This document shows positions 36,781 through 44,397 of a stretch of 64,000 nt of DNA, piece by piece; the first letter of the stretch is position 1, and every line of letters starts with the position of its first letter. Made by a program: the position numbers and the translations under genes. The stretch comes from Pigmentiphaga humi. Its GTDB lineage: Bacteria; Pseudomonadota; Gammaproteobacteria; Burkholderiales; Burkholderiaceae_B. The stretch spans positions 62,001 to 126,000 of the forward strand of contig NZ_UWPJ01000016.1 in assembly GCF_900606115.1 (NCBI RefSeq), written 5' to 3'. The notes under the pieces are model-generated. The model did not search any database and had not been told where the DNA came from. It saw only the letters and a list, made by a program, of their open reading frames with translations.

Positions 36781-38128
36781 AGCGCCGGGAAACCGGCCGC
36801 CGCTTCCAGCGTTCGTAGTCCACTTGCACGGACGCGCGCCGGTCGGACTCGAACAAGGCTTCCATCTGCGCACCGAAGCCGGGCCCGAGGATGACCGCGT
36901 TGATTTCATGGTTCAGGGTGAAGCTGCGCCAGTCCAGGTTGCTGGAGCCGGCGGTGGACCAGACGCCGTCCACCACCGCGGTCTTGGCGTGCAGCAGGGC
37001 GTCCTTGCGCTCGTAGATCTTGACGCCGGCGGCCAGCAGTTCCTCGTAGTGCGAACGGCCGGCATAGACCACCATGGAGAAATCGCTGAAGCCGGGCAGC
37101 AGCAGGACCACGTCCACCCCGCGCCGGGCGGCTTCGCATAAAGCCTCGATGAATGCGGGATCCGGCACGAAATAGGCCATGGTGATGTGGATGGAGCGCT
37201 GCGCGCTGTTGATGGCAGACAGCAGCGTCAGGTAGATGGCGTGGTTGTCGCCGGCCCCCGGCTTGTTGACGAGGATGCGCACCACGTGGGGGCCCGCGCG
37301 CGGCTGGGGCGGCAGAAAATCGATGTCGCCGAGCTCGGGGCCGTTCTGGCTGCGCCAGCCTTCCAGGAATACGCGCTCGACGGCCTGCACCGCAGGGCCG
37401 CGTATGCTGATATGGGTATCGCGCCAGGGCGCATTGCTGCGGTCGCCGGAGGCGCCCGGCGACGAGCCGCTGACGGGCCGGGAGGAATAGACGTCGCTGA
37501 CGTTGATGCCGCCCACGAACGCCACGGCGCCGTCCACCACCAGTATCTTGCGATGGCTGCGCTCATTGAGCGACCAGGTGCCGCGCCCGGCGAGCGGATT
37601 GACCGGATTGAAGGCGACGACCTCGATGCCCGCGCCGCGCATGCGGTCGAACAGTTCGCGCGGGACGGCGATGGTGCCGACGTCATCGACCATGACCGCC
37701 ACGGCGACGCCCGCCGCACGCCGGGCCATCAGCAGTTCGGCCATGCGGTTGCCCACGTCGTCGTCCTCGAAGATGTAGCTTTCGAGGTGGATGAAGCGGC
37801 GCGCCGCCGCGATGGCCTGCTCCATGGCCCGGTAGGTGCTGGGGCCGTCGCTGAACAGCTGGACCTGGTTGCCGGCCACCAGCGGCGTGCCGGCGACGGC
37901 TTCTTCCACCTGCAGGTGGTGCGCCAGGAAATCTCCGGCATCGCCGGGCCCTCCCAGCTTCCGGATGATGCGCTGGCTGTCGCGATAGGTCAGCCAGCCC
38001 GAAGCCGTGGAGATCCGCACCGCCTGCCTGGGCTCGCTGCCCGCCTGGACTTCGGGCAGGGGGTGGGCACAGGCGGCCAGCAGCGCCACGCACGCGGCGT
38101 ACAGGAGGACGCTCAAACATCTGGGCAT
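36740..38128 (-). CDS. Phospholipase D/cardiolipin synthase-like lipoprotein
   Basis: This is a 462-residue PLD-superfamily protein with two HKD motifs (HRKILVVDG near 195 and HAKTAVVDG near 390), as in cardiolipin synthases. The N-terminus MPRCLSVLLYAACVALLAAC is a signal sequence ending in a lipobox (LAAC), so it is probably a lipoprotein, unlike the membrane-spanning ClsA. Expected role: phosphatidyl transfer or lipid hydrolysis in the envelope. It is divergent from rpoN, and a weak -24/-12-like element lies upstream (38194-38209). Confidence 0.85.
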   Translation of the reverse strand: MPRCLSVLLYAACVALLAACAHPLPEVQAGSEPRQAVRISTASGWLTYRDSQRIIRKLGGPGDAGDFLAHHLQVEEAVAGTPLVAGNQVQLFSDGPSTYRAMEQAIAAARRFIHLESYIFEDDDVGNRMAELLMARRAAGVAVAVMVDDVGTIAVPRELFDRMRGAGIEVVAFNPVNPLAGRGTWSLNERSHRKILVVDGAVAFVGGINVSDVYSSRPVSGSSPGASGDRSNAPWRDTHISIRGPAVQAVERVFLEGWRSQNGPELGDIDFLPPQPRAGPHVVRILVNKPGAGDNHAIYLTLLSAINSAQRSIHITMAYFVPDPAFIEALCEAARRGVDVVLLLPGFSDFSMVVYAGRSHYEELLAAGVKIYERKDALLHAKTAVVDGVWSTAGSSNLDWRSFTLNHEINAVILGPGFGAQMEALFESDRRASVQVDYERWKRRPVSRRFKEFVSRLLERWM

Positions 38129-38193
38129 ATCGGAGTCACTCCTGTTTCATCGAACCCGACTGGGCTGTAAATCTTACGGTACGGGGCAGCACC

Positions 38194-38209
38194 TGCACGC
38201 TATTTTCCA
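38194..38209 (-). promoter_or_regulatory. Weak sigma-54-like element before the PLD gene
   Basis: Read on the minus strand TGGAAAATAGCGTGCA keeps the essential GG and GC at the correct 10-base spacing but differs from consensus at four of the specified positions. It would give a leader of about 55 bases. It is listed as a candidate only. Confidence 0.25.
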
Positions 38210-38241
38210 CACTCCCCCGCGATTTGCCTACGGAAACGCGC

Positions 38242-38257
38242 TGGCATGGAGTTTGCA
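38242..38257 (+). promoter_or_regulatory. Sigma-54 promoter before rpoN
   Basis: TGGCATGGAGTTTGCA matches TGGCACGNNNNTTGCW at all specified positions except one (C to T at position 6). Transcription would start near 38268, about 43 bases before the GTG start of rpoN. It implies positive autoregulation by sigma-54. Confidence 0.75.
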
Positions 38258-38310
38258 CGAGCATGGCAGGAAACATGCCGGCCCGTACCCGGCAATACCA
38301 GGAGAAAGGA

Positions 38311-39762
38311 GTGATACAAGCCGTTTACGACATGCGCGCGCGCCAGCAATTGGCGTTGACCCCCAGGCTGCGCCAATCGGTCAAGCTGCTGCAGATGTCG
38401 GCGCTCGAGTTTACGCAGGAACTGCAGCAGGCCATCGCCTCCAACCCTTTCCTCGAAGAAGACGAACAAGAATCCGCCGCGCCGCATGCGGAAGAAGCCA
38501 TCCTGCCGATCGCGCGCAACGCGGAACCGGCTGGCGCCGACGAAGCCAGCGCTTCCCCGGCGGCCGCCGAGACAGCCTATGACGGCTCTTACGAGAGCGA
38601 GCCCTATTCGAGCTATCCGTCGAGCGGCGCCCGCGACGACGATGACGACAAGCCGGACATCGGCCAGTGGCGTGCCGGCGGCGAAGGCCTGCACGAACAC
38701 CTGCATCGGCAACTGTGCGGCTACCGCCTCGAGACGCGCGACCGGCTGCTTGCGGAGATCCTGGTCGAGGCGCTCGACGACGATGGCTATCTGCGCCAGG
38801 ATTTCGACGAACTGGCGGCCTCGATCCCGCTGCAGCCCCAGCCCGCTGCGGAAGAATGGCAGGTGGCGCTCAAGCTCATCCAGCACATGGACGCGCCCGG
38901 GCTGGGCGCGCGCAGCCTGTCGGAATGCCTCACGCTGCAACTGGCCGCCAAGCCGCAGGAGACGCCGGGACGCGAACTCGCGCTGGCGCTTGCCGGCGCA
39001 CACCTGGACTTGCTCGCGCGCCGGGAAAACGCCGAACTGCGGCGCAGGCTCGGCTGCGACGACGCGGCCTTGGGAACCGCCTGCAGGCTGATACGCAGTC
39101 TCGACCCGCGCCCCGGGCTGGCCCATGCCCGCGCGGAGACGGACCACATCGTGCCCGACGTGATCGTGCGCAAGGTACGCAACCAATGGGTCATTTCCAC
39201 CAATCCGGCGGTCATGCCGCGCGCCAGGCTCCACCATGCCTACGCCAACCTGTTCCGGCGGGCGCGCTGCGACAACCGTGCGCCGCTGTCGCAAGAGCTG
39301 CAGGAAGCGCGCTGGCTGATACGCAACGTCGAACAGCGCTTTGCGACCATCCAGCGCGTGGCCGAAGCCATCGTCGCGCACCAGCGCACCTTCTTCGACT
39401 ATGGCGAGATCGCGCTCAAGCCGCTGGTGCTGCGCAAGGTGGCCGAAGAACTCGATCTGCACGAGTCCACCGTCTCGCGCGCGACCAACAACAAGTACAT
39501 GGCGACGCCGCGTGGCGTCTTTGAATTCCGGCATTTCTTCTCGCGCGAGCTCGCCACGGAAACCGGCGGACGCTGCTCGGCCGCCGCCGTGCGCGCCCTG
39601 ATCCGCGATATGGTAGAGGCCGAGAACAAGCGCGACCCGCTGTCCGACGTCGCCCTGGCCCGCATGCTGGCGGAGCAAGGCGTCGTCGTGGCCCGCCGCA
39701 CCGTGACCAAATACCGCGATGCGCTGAAGATCGGGCCGGCAGAATTGCGCAGGGCGCCATGA
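38311..39762 (+). CDS. rpoN: RNA polymerase sigma-54 factor
   Basis: This is a 483-residue sigma-54. Region I is Gln/Leu-rich (QQLALTPRLRQSVKLLQMSA, then ELQQAIASNPFLEE); region II is acidic (ARDDDDDKPD); region III carries the core-binding and HTH parts (EELDLHESTVSRATNNKY) and ends with the RpoN box ARRTVTKYRDAL. The GTG at 38311 follows AGGAGAAAGGA. It is not flanked by lptB, hpf or ptsN, the usual neighbours of housekeeping rpoN, so it may be a second copy. Two sigma-54 activators lie within 5 kb, and a sigma-54 promoter precedes it. Confidence 0.95.
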   Translation: MIQAVYDMRARQQLALTPRLRQSVKLLQMSALEFTQELQQAIASNPFLEEDEQESAAPHAEEAILPIARNAEPAGADEASASPAAAETAYDGSYESEPYSSYPSSGARDDDDDKPDIGQWRAGGEGLHEHLHRQLCGYRLETRDRLLAEILVEALDDDGYLRQDFDELAASIPLQPQPAAEEWQVALKLIQHMDAPGLGARSLSECLTLQLAAKPQETPGRELALALAGAHLDLLARRENAELRRRLGCDDAALGTACRLIRSLDPRPGLAHARAETDHIVPDVIVRKVRNQWVISTNPAVMPRARLHHAYANLFRRARCDNRAPLSQELQEARWLIRNVEQRFATIQRVAEAIVAHQRTFFDYGEIALKPLVLRKVAEELDLHESTVSRATNNKYMATPRGVFEFRHFFSRELATETGGRCSAAAVRALIRDMVEAENKRDPLSDVALARMLAEQGVVVARRTVTKYRDALKIGPAELRRAP

Positions 39763-39809
39763 ACCACCGAACCGCCGGCATCGCAGCATAGCCTGGCAAA
39801 GGATCGCAG

Positions 39810-41774
39810 ATGCGTACGACTACCAAGCTGCTCGCGGCCGTTGCGGGACTCATCGTGATTCTCGTGATAGCCGCCTTCCTGACCGACTGGCGCTTTCTGC
39901 GCGGCCCGGTCGAACGCATCGCCAGCGACAAGCTCGGACGGCAGGTGACGCTGGACGACTTCCGCATGCGACTGCGGCCGGTCACGCGCATTCGGCTGCA
40001 AGGCCTGAAGGTGGCCAATATCGACGGCGCCGAGCACCCCGAGATGGCGCGGGCCGATACGGTGGAACTGCACGTGCGCGTGCTGCCGCTGCTGCACCGG
40101 GCGGTCGTGCTGGAGCGGCTCGCCGTGGACGGCGCGCGCGCCTACCTGGCCCGCGCCAAGGACGGCTCCAACAACTGGACGCTCGCGCGCGAGGACGACG
40201 GCGGTCCGCCGCTCGATCTCACCGTCCGCACCTTGTCCCTCAATGAAGTCGAGGTGAACTACGACGACCGGATGCTGGACGTCTCGGCCAAACTGCACGC
40301 CGCCAGCGACACGCCCGCCCCCTCCGGCCCGGCCTACGGCATGAAGCTGGACTTCAGCGGCAAATACCATGGCGGCGCCTTCGGCGGAAATGCGCGCACC
40401 GGCGGCATCATGACCCTGCGCGATTCGGGCACGCCCTTTCCGTTCTTCATCGATGCCAAGGCGGCCGCCACCCAGGTGCGCGCCGAAGGCGAGGTGGGCG
40501 ACATCTTCGGCGACGCCAGGATAGACGTGGCGCTGGACATCGCCGGGCCGACGCTGTCCGTCCTCTATCCCTACATCAACCTGCCCTTGCCGACCACCCC
40601 GCCCTATCGCATCAAGGGACATCTCAAGCGCACCAGCACCCAGTACGATCTGACCGGCATGGAAGGCCGCATCGGCTCGACCGACATCGCCGGCGACGCC
40701 AGCTACCATATCCGGCCGGAGAGGCCCCTGCTGCGCGCCAAGCTCAAGAGCCGCGTGCTGGACATGAAAGACCTCGGCCCACTGATCGGCGTCGATCCCG
40801 ACGAGCCTGCCAAGCCGGCGGCGGGTATGGCGCAACCGCAGCAGGCCGCCGACCGCCGCGTGCTGCCGGACGCCGAATTCCGGCTCGAACGCCTCAACGC
40901 CATCGACGCCGACGTGACCCTGGACGCGGCCGACGTGCGGGTGCGCGGCCCCTGGGCCTTCGACGACTTTTCCGCCCACCTCATCCTGCAGGACGGCGTC
41001 CTCAAGCTGGTTCCGCTGAACTTCGGCTACGCCGGCGGCGAGCTGCGCTCGGACATCACGCTCGATGCGCGCGAAAAACTGATACGCACCAACGCGGCCA
41101 TCGCGGTCAAGCGCGCGCGCCTGAGCCGGCTGTTCCCCGACGTGGAACTGATGAAGAAGAGCGAAGGCACGCTGGGCGCCGACATCAAGCTCAAGACCGC
41201 CGGCAATTCGGTGCGCGCCATGCTGGGGCGGGCCGACGGAACAATGGGGGCGGCCGTGACGGGCGGCGACATCTCTCACTTGATCGTAGAGGCGATCGGC
41301 CTGGATGCCGGCCAGGCGCTGGGCTTGCTGATCAGCGGCGAGAAGGAGCAGCAGACCCGGCTGCGCTGCGCAGTCGCGACCTTCGACGTCAAGGATGGCG
41401 TGGCGACCTCTCAGGCCCTGGTGATCGATACCGACGATACGCGCATCGACGGGCACGGCACGATCGATCTGTCCAAGGAGCGGCTGAATGTGCGCCTGGA
41501 ACCGCAGCCCAAGGACAAAAGCATCCTGGTCGCGCGCTCGCCCATCGACATCGTCGGCACCTTCGCCGACCCCGACTTCAAGATCGACAAGACCACGCTG
41601 TTCGCGCGGGCCGGTGCCGCGCTGGCGCTGGGTCTCATCAACCCCATCGCGGCGCTGATCCCGTTGATCGAGACCGGCCCCGGCACCGATGCCGATTGCC
41701 AGGGACTGCTGTCCAGCATGCGCGGCGCCCGCAACAATGCCGGCGGCCCGCCGCCGCCGGCCAAGGGCCGCTGA
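39810..41774 (+). CDS. AsmA family protein
   Basis: This is a 654-residue AsmA-like protein. An N-terminal membrane helix (LLAAVAGLIVILVIAAFLTD) is followed by a large periplasmic part with the family start GRQVTLDDFRMRLRPVTRI and a C-terminal AsmA region (EGTLGADIKLKTAGNSVRAM, then DGHGTIDLSKERLNVRLEPQ, then PIDIVGTFADPDFKID). Relatives act in outer-membrane biogenesis and phospholipid transfer. The ATG at 39810 has AAAGGA upstream. It lies 47 bases after rpoN in the same direction and is likely co-transcribed. Confidence 0.88.
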   Translation: MRTTTKLLAAVAGLIVILVIAAFLTDWRFLRGPVERIASDKLGRQVTLDDFRMRLRPVTRIRLQGLKVANIDGAEHPEMARADTVELHVRVLPLLHRAVVLERLAVDGARAYLARAKDGSNNWTLAREDDGGPPLDLTVRTLSLNEVEVNYDDRMLDVSAKLHAASDTPAPSGPAYGMKLDFSGKYHGGAFGGNARTGGIMTLRDSGTPFPFFIDAKAAATQVRAEGEVGDIFGDARIDVALDIAGPTLSVLYPYINLPLPTTPPYRIKGHLKRTSTQYDLTGMEGRIGSTDIAGDASYHIRPERPLLRAKLKSRVLDMKDLGPLIGVDPDEPAKPAAGMAQPQQAADRRVLPDAEFRLERLNAIDADVTLDAADVRVRGPWAFDDFSAHLILQDGVLKLVPLNFGYAGGELRSDITLDAREKLIRTNAAIAVKRARLSRLFPDVELMKKSEGTLGADIKLKTAGNSVRAMLGRADGTMGAAVTGGDISHLIVEAIGLDAGQALGLLISGEKEQQTRLRCAVATFDVKDGVATSQALVIDTDDTRIDGHGTIDLSKERLNVRLEPQPKDKSILVARSPIDIVGTFADPDFKIDKTTLFARAGAALALGLINPIAALIPLIETGPGTDADCQGLLSSMRGARNNAGGPPPPAKGR

Positions 41775-41789
41775 GCGGGGCTGGCGTGC

Positions 41790-43046
41790 TCAGCGCGCCA
41801 GCCGGATCCCAGAAAACTGCCAGCGCGCCGCCGGCCAGAAAAAGTTGCGGTAACTGGGACGGATGTGGCTGGCCGGGGTGGCACAGGAGCCGCCGCGCAG
41901 CACCATCTGGTTGATCATGAATTTGCCGTTGTATTCCCCCACCGCGCCGGCCGCGGGCGCAAAACCCGGATACGGCAGGTAGGCGCTCTGGGTCCATTCC
42001 CATACGCTGCCGAAGAATGCCGAGTGGCCGGGCTCCAGCGGCCGGGGGTGGAAATGGCCGGATTCGGCGAAATCCCCGTCTTGCACGCCGCCCGCCTGCC
42101 GCGCCGCATGTTCCCACTCCAGCTCGGACGGCAGCCGCGCGCCGGCCCAGCGCGCATAGGCTTCGGCCTCGTAATAGCTGACGTGGCAGACCGGCTCGGC
42201 GCCGTTCAGCGGGCGCAGGCCGGCGCAGGTATACGTATGCCAGCCGCCGTCCTGCCGCAGCCAGTACAGCGGCGCCTGCCAGCCTTCGCGCCGGCAGGCG
42301 TCCCAGCCGTCGGACAGCCAGAGCTCGGGCCGCTCGTAACCGCCGTCCTCGACGAAAGCGAGGTACTCCGCATTGACGACCGGGCGCTGCGCCAGTTCGA
42401 AAGCCTCGAGCCAGACGCGGTGGCGCGGCGATTCGTTGTCGAACGCGAAGCCCTCGCCGTCGTGGCCGGCCTGCGCCAGTTCCGCGGGATAGCGGCGAAA
42501 CGTCAGCGCGCCGGGGTCCTCCCGCGCGCCCTCCCTCGCAGGACGCCACGCGGGCAATGCGGGGTTGTGCCAGAAATGGTGCTTGAGGTCCGTGGCGATG
42601 AGTTCCTGGTGCTGCTGTTCGTGCTGCAGGCCGAGCTCGATCAGGGCCAGCGCCTGCGGATCGGCGGCCCCCCGCTCCAGCCAGTCGAGCAGGCGCTGCA
42701 GCACCGTCTCCTGATAGCCCAGCACGCGCTCCAGCGGCGGCCGGGACAGCAGGCCGCGCTGGCCGCGGGGATGGCGCGCCCCCACGCCCACGTAGTAGGA
42801 GTTGAACAGTTCGCGGAACGACGCGTCGTAGGGCCGGAAGCCCGGCTCGCGCGGTTCGAGCACGAAGGTTTCGAAGAACCAGGTCACGTGCGCCACGTGC
42901 CATTTCACCGGACTGGCCTCGGGCATGGATTGCAGCAGGCAGTCCTCGGCCGACAGCCCGGCGAGCATGGCGAGCGTGGCCTGGCGCACGCGCTGCGCCC
43001 GCCACGCGAGCTGGGCGGCGTCCGGCAATCGATCGCGCGCGTTCAT
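41790..43046 (-). CDS. egtB: Ergothioneine biosynthesis sulfoxide synthase EgtB
   Basis: This is a 418-residue non-haem iron enzyme that joins a thiol to hercynine with oxygen. The N-terminal DinB-like domain holds the iron ligands (WHVAHVTWFFETF and HEQQHQE). The C-terminal formylglycine-generating-enzyme-like domain has RLPSELEWEHAAR, FGSVWEWTQSAY and MVLRGGSCATP near the end. The ATG at 43046 overlaps the egtD stop (ATGA). It converges with the AsmA gene with 15 bases between stops. Confidence 0.93.
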   Translation of the reverse strand: MNARDRLPDAAQLAWRAQRVRQATLAMLAGLSAEDCLLQSMPEASPVKWHVAHVTWFFETFVLEPREPGFRPYDASFRELFNSYYVGVGARHPRGQRGLLSRPPLERVLGYQETVLQRLLDWLERGAADPQALALIELGLQHEQQHQELIATDLKHHFWHNPALPAWRPAREGAREDPGALTFRRYPAELAQAGHDGEGFAFDNESPRHRVWLEAFELAQRPVVNAEYLAFVEDGGYERPELWLSDGWDACRREGWQAPLYWLRQDGGWHTYTCAGLRPLNGAEPVCHVSYYEAEAYARWAGARLPSELEWEHAARQAGGVQDGDFAESGHFHPRPLEPGHSAFFGSVWEWTQSAYLPYPGFAPAAGAVGEYNGKFMINQMVLRGGSCATPASHIRPSYRNFFWPAARWQFSGIRLAR

Positions 43047-44047
43047 GGCTGCGCCAGGAAAACGCCGAACCAGCCGCGCGCGTCGGTCCACATGCGGCAG
43101 CGCGAGAATCCGGCCTCGGCCAGCAGTCCTTCGAACTGCGCGGGCGTGTATTTATAGGAATATTCGGTGACGATGGCTTCGCCCGCCTGGAAGGCCCGTT
43201 CGCCGCCCGGCCAGCGCACGCGCTGGGGGGCACGCGCCACCAGATGCATCTCGATGCGGCCGTGGGCAGCGTCGAAACAGGCTTCGTGGTCGAAGCATTC
43301 AGGGTGGAAATCGCTGCCCAGGACCTGGTTGCAGACCCGCAGCACATTGCGGTTGAACGCCGCCGTCACGCCCAGGTCGTCGGCATAGGCATGTTCCAGG
43401 ACGCCCGGGTCCTTGCGCAAGTCCGCGCTGATCAGCAGGCAGCCCGCCGGACCGGTCTGGCCGCGGATGGCACCGAGCAGGCCGACCGCGCGTTCGGGCG
43501 GAAAGTTGCCGATGGACGACCCGGGGTAGAAGAATACCGGCGGCATCCGCGCCACGTCGCCCAGTTCGTCCGACAGGTCCAGGCCCTGCGCGAAATCCGC
43601 GGCTACCGCCACGCAATCGATGCCGGGGAACTGCCTGCCCAGGCGGTCGACCTCGGCGCGTATCCAGTCCACCGCGATGTCCACGCCCAGGTAGCGGCGC
43701 ACGTCGGCGTGGGCCAGAAAGCCGCGCGACTTGGCGCAATCCCCGCAACCCAGGTCCACCCACTGCGCCCCGGCCGGCAGCGCGCCGACGATGGCGTCGC
43801 GGTGCGTCTCGAAAATCGCGCGTTCGGTACGGGTGGGGTAGTACTCGTCCAGCTCGCAGATGGCGTTGAACAGCACGCAGCCCTGAGTGTCGTAGAGGAA
43901 TTTGGGATCGATCATGGCGCGCGAGCGCCGCAGGCCCGCTGCCAGTTCGGCGGCGCGGCGGTCGGATGGCCGCGCGGCTGCGTGACCGCTCTGGGCAATA
44001 TCTGCTTTGGCCCGGTCTTGCAGTGGGCCCTGGCGTGGGATGGTCAA
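43043..44047 (-). CDS. egtD: L-histidine N-alpha-methyltransferase EgtD
   Basis: This is a 334-residue SAM-dependent enzyme that trimethylates histidine to hercynine, the first step to ergothioneine. Motifs: FLYDTQGCVLFNAICELDEYY-type N-terminus (residues about 45-65), SAM site WVDLGCGDCAKSRGFL, FFYPGSSIGNFPPERA and TEYSYKYT near the C-terminus. The start is TTG 44047 because GAGGAG lies six bases upstream; the ATG codons nearby are out of frame or unsupported. It is coupled to egtB. No egtA, egtC or egtE is in the window. Confidence 0.92.
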   Translation of the reverse strand: MTIPRQGPLQDRAKADIAQSGHAAARPSDRRAAELAAGLRRSRAMIDPKFLYDTQGCVLFNAICELDEYYPTRTERAIFETHRDAIVGALPAGAQWVDLGCGDCAKSRGFLAHADVRRYLGVDIAVDWIRAEVDRLGRQFPGIDCVAVAADFAQGLDLSDELGDVARMPPVFFYPGSSIGNFPPERAVGLLGAIRGQTGPAGCLLISADLRKDPGVLEHAYADDLGVTAAFNRNVLRVCNQVLGSDFHPECFDHEACFDAAHGRIEMHLVARAPQRVRWPGGERAFQAGEAIVTEYSYKYTPAQFEGLLAEAGFSRCRMWTDARGWFGVFLAQP

Positions 44048-44397
44048 TCTCGGCTCCTCGAGTAATGGGTGGAAGACTCCCCGCGACGCCGGGTACGTCC
44101 GGATGACCGGCCCGGGTCTTTTTCTCTTTCCATCTATACGCCCGCTGCTTTGCGCGCGCGCCCGCGGGATGTAACGCATGCTTTCCAGCTATTGCCGCGG
44201 CGAACCCGGCCGGCGGCGAATTTGCCGACTCTGTCCCGCCGGCGGGCGTTACACGCTGCTACCATTGCGGCCCCGCGAAAAGCGCGTCCGCCCCGCCTGC
44301 GAGCGGGTGACGCAGATTGACGCAGAGCATTGCCACGGCCGAAGCCGCCCTGATAAGGTGGCGCCATTCCCGCATGCCGGGACGTCGTGACGAGTCT
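44048..44397. promoter_or_regulatory. Divergent egt/cyd control region
   Basis: This 350-base gap holds no gene I can support. A direct repeat TGACGCAGA occurs twice with a 10-base period (44308-44316 and 44318-44326), 72-90 bases before cydD, as expected for tandem response-regulator subsites. I looked for an FNR/ANR box (TTGAT-N4-ATCAA) and did not find one. Confidence 0.35.

Noticed and set aside
39790-39810. TGGCAAAGGATCGCAG before the AsmA gene as a sigma-54 promoter
   Set aside because: GG and GC are one base too close, and transcription would start after the ATG.
44048-44397. FNR/ANR site for the cyd operon
   Set aside because: No TTGAT-N4-ATCAA-like sequence was found in the gap.
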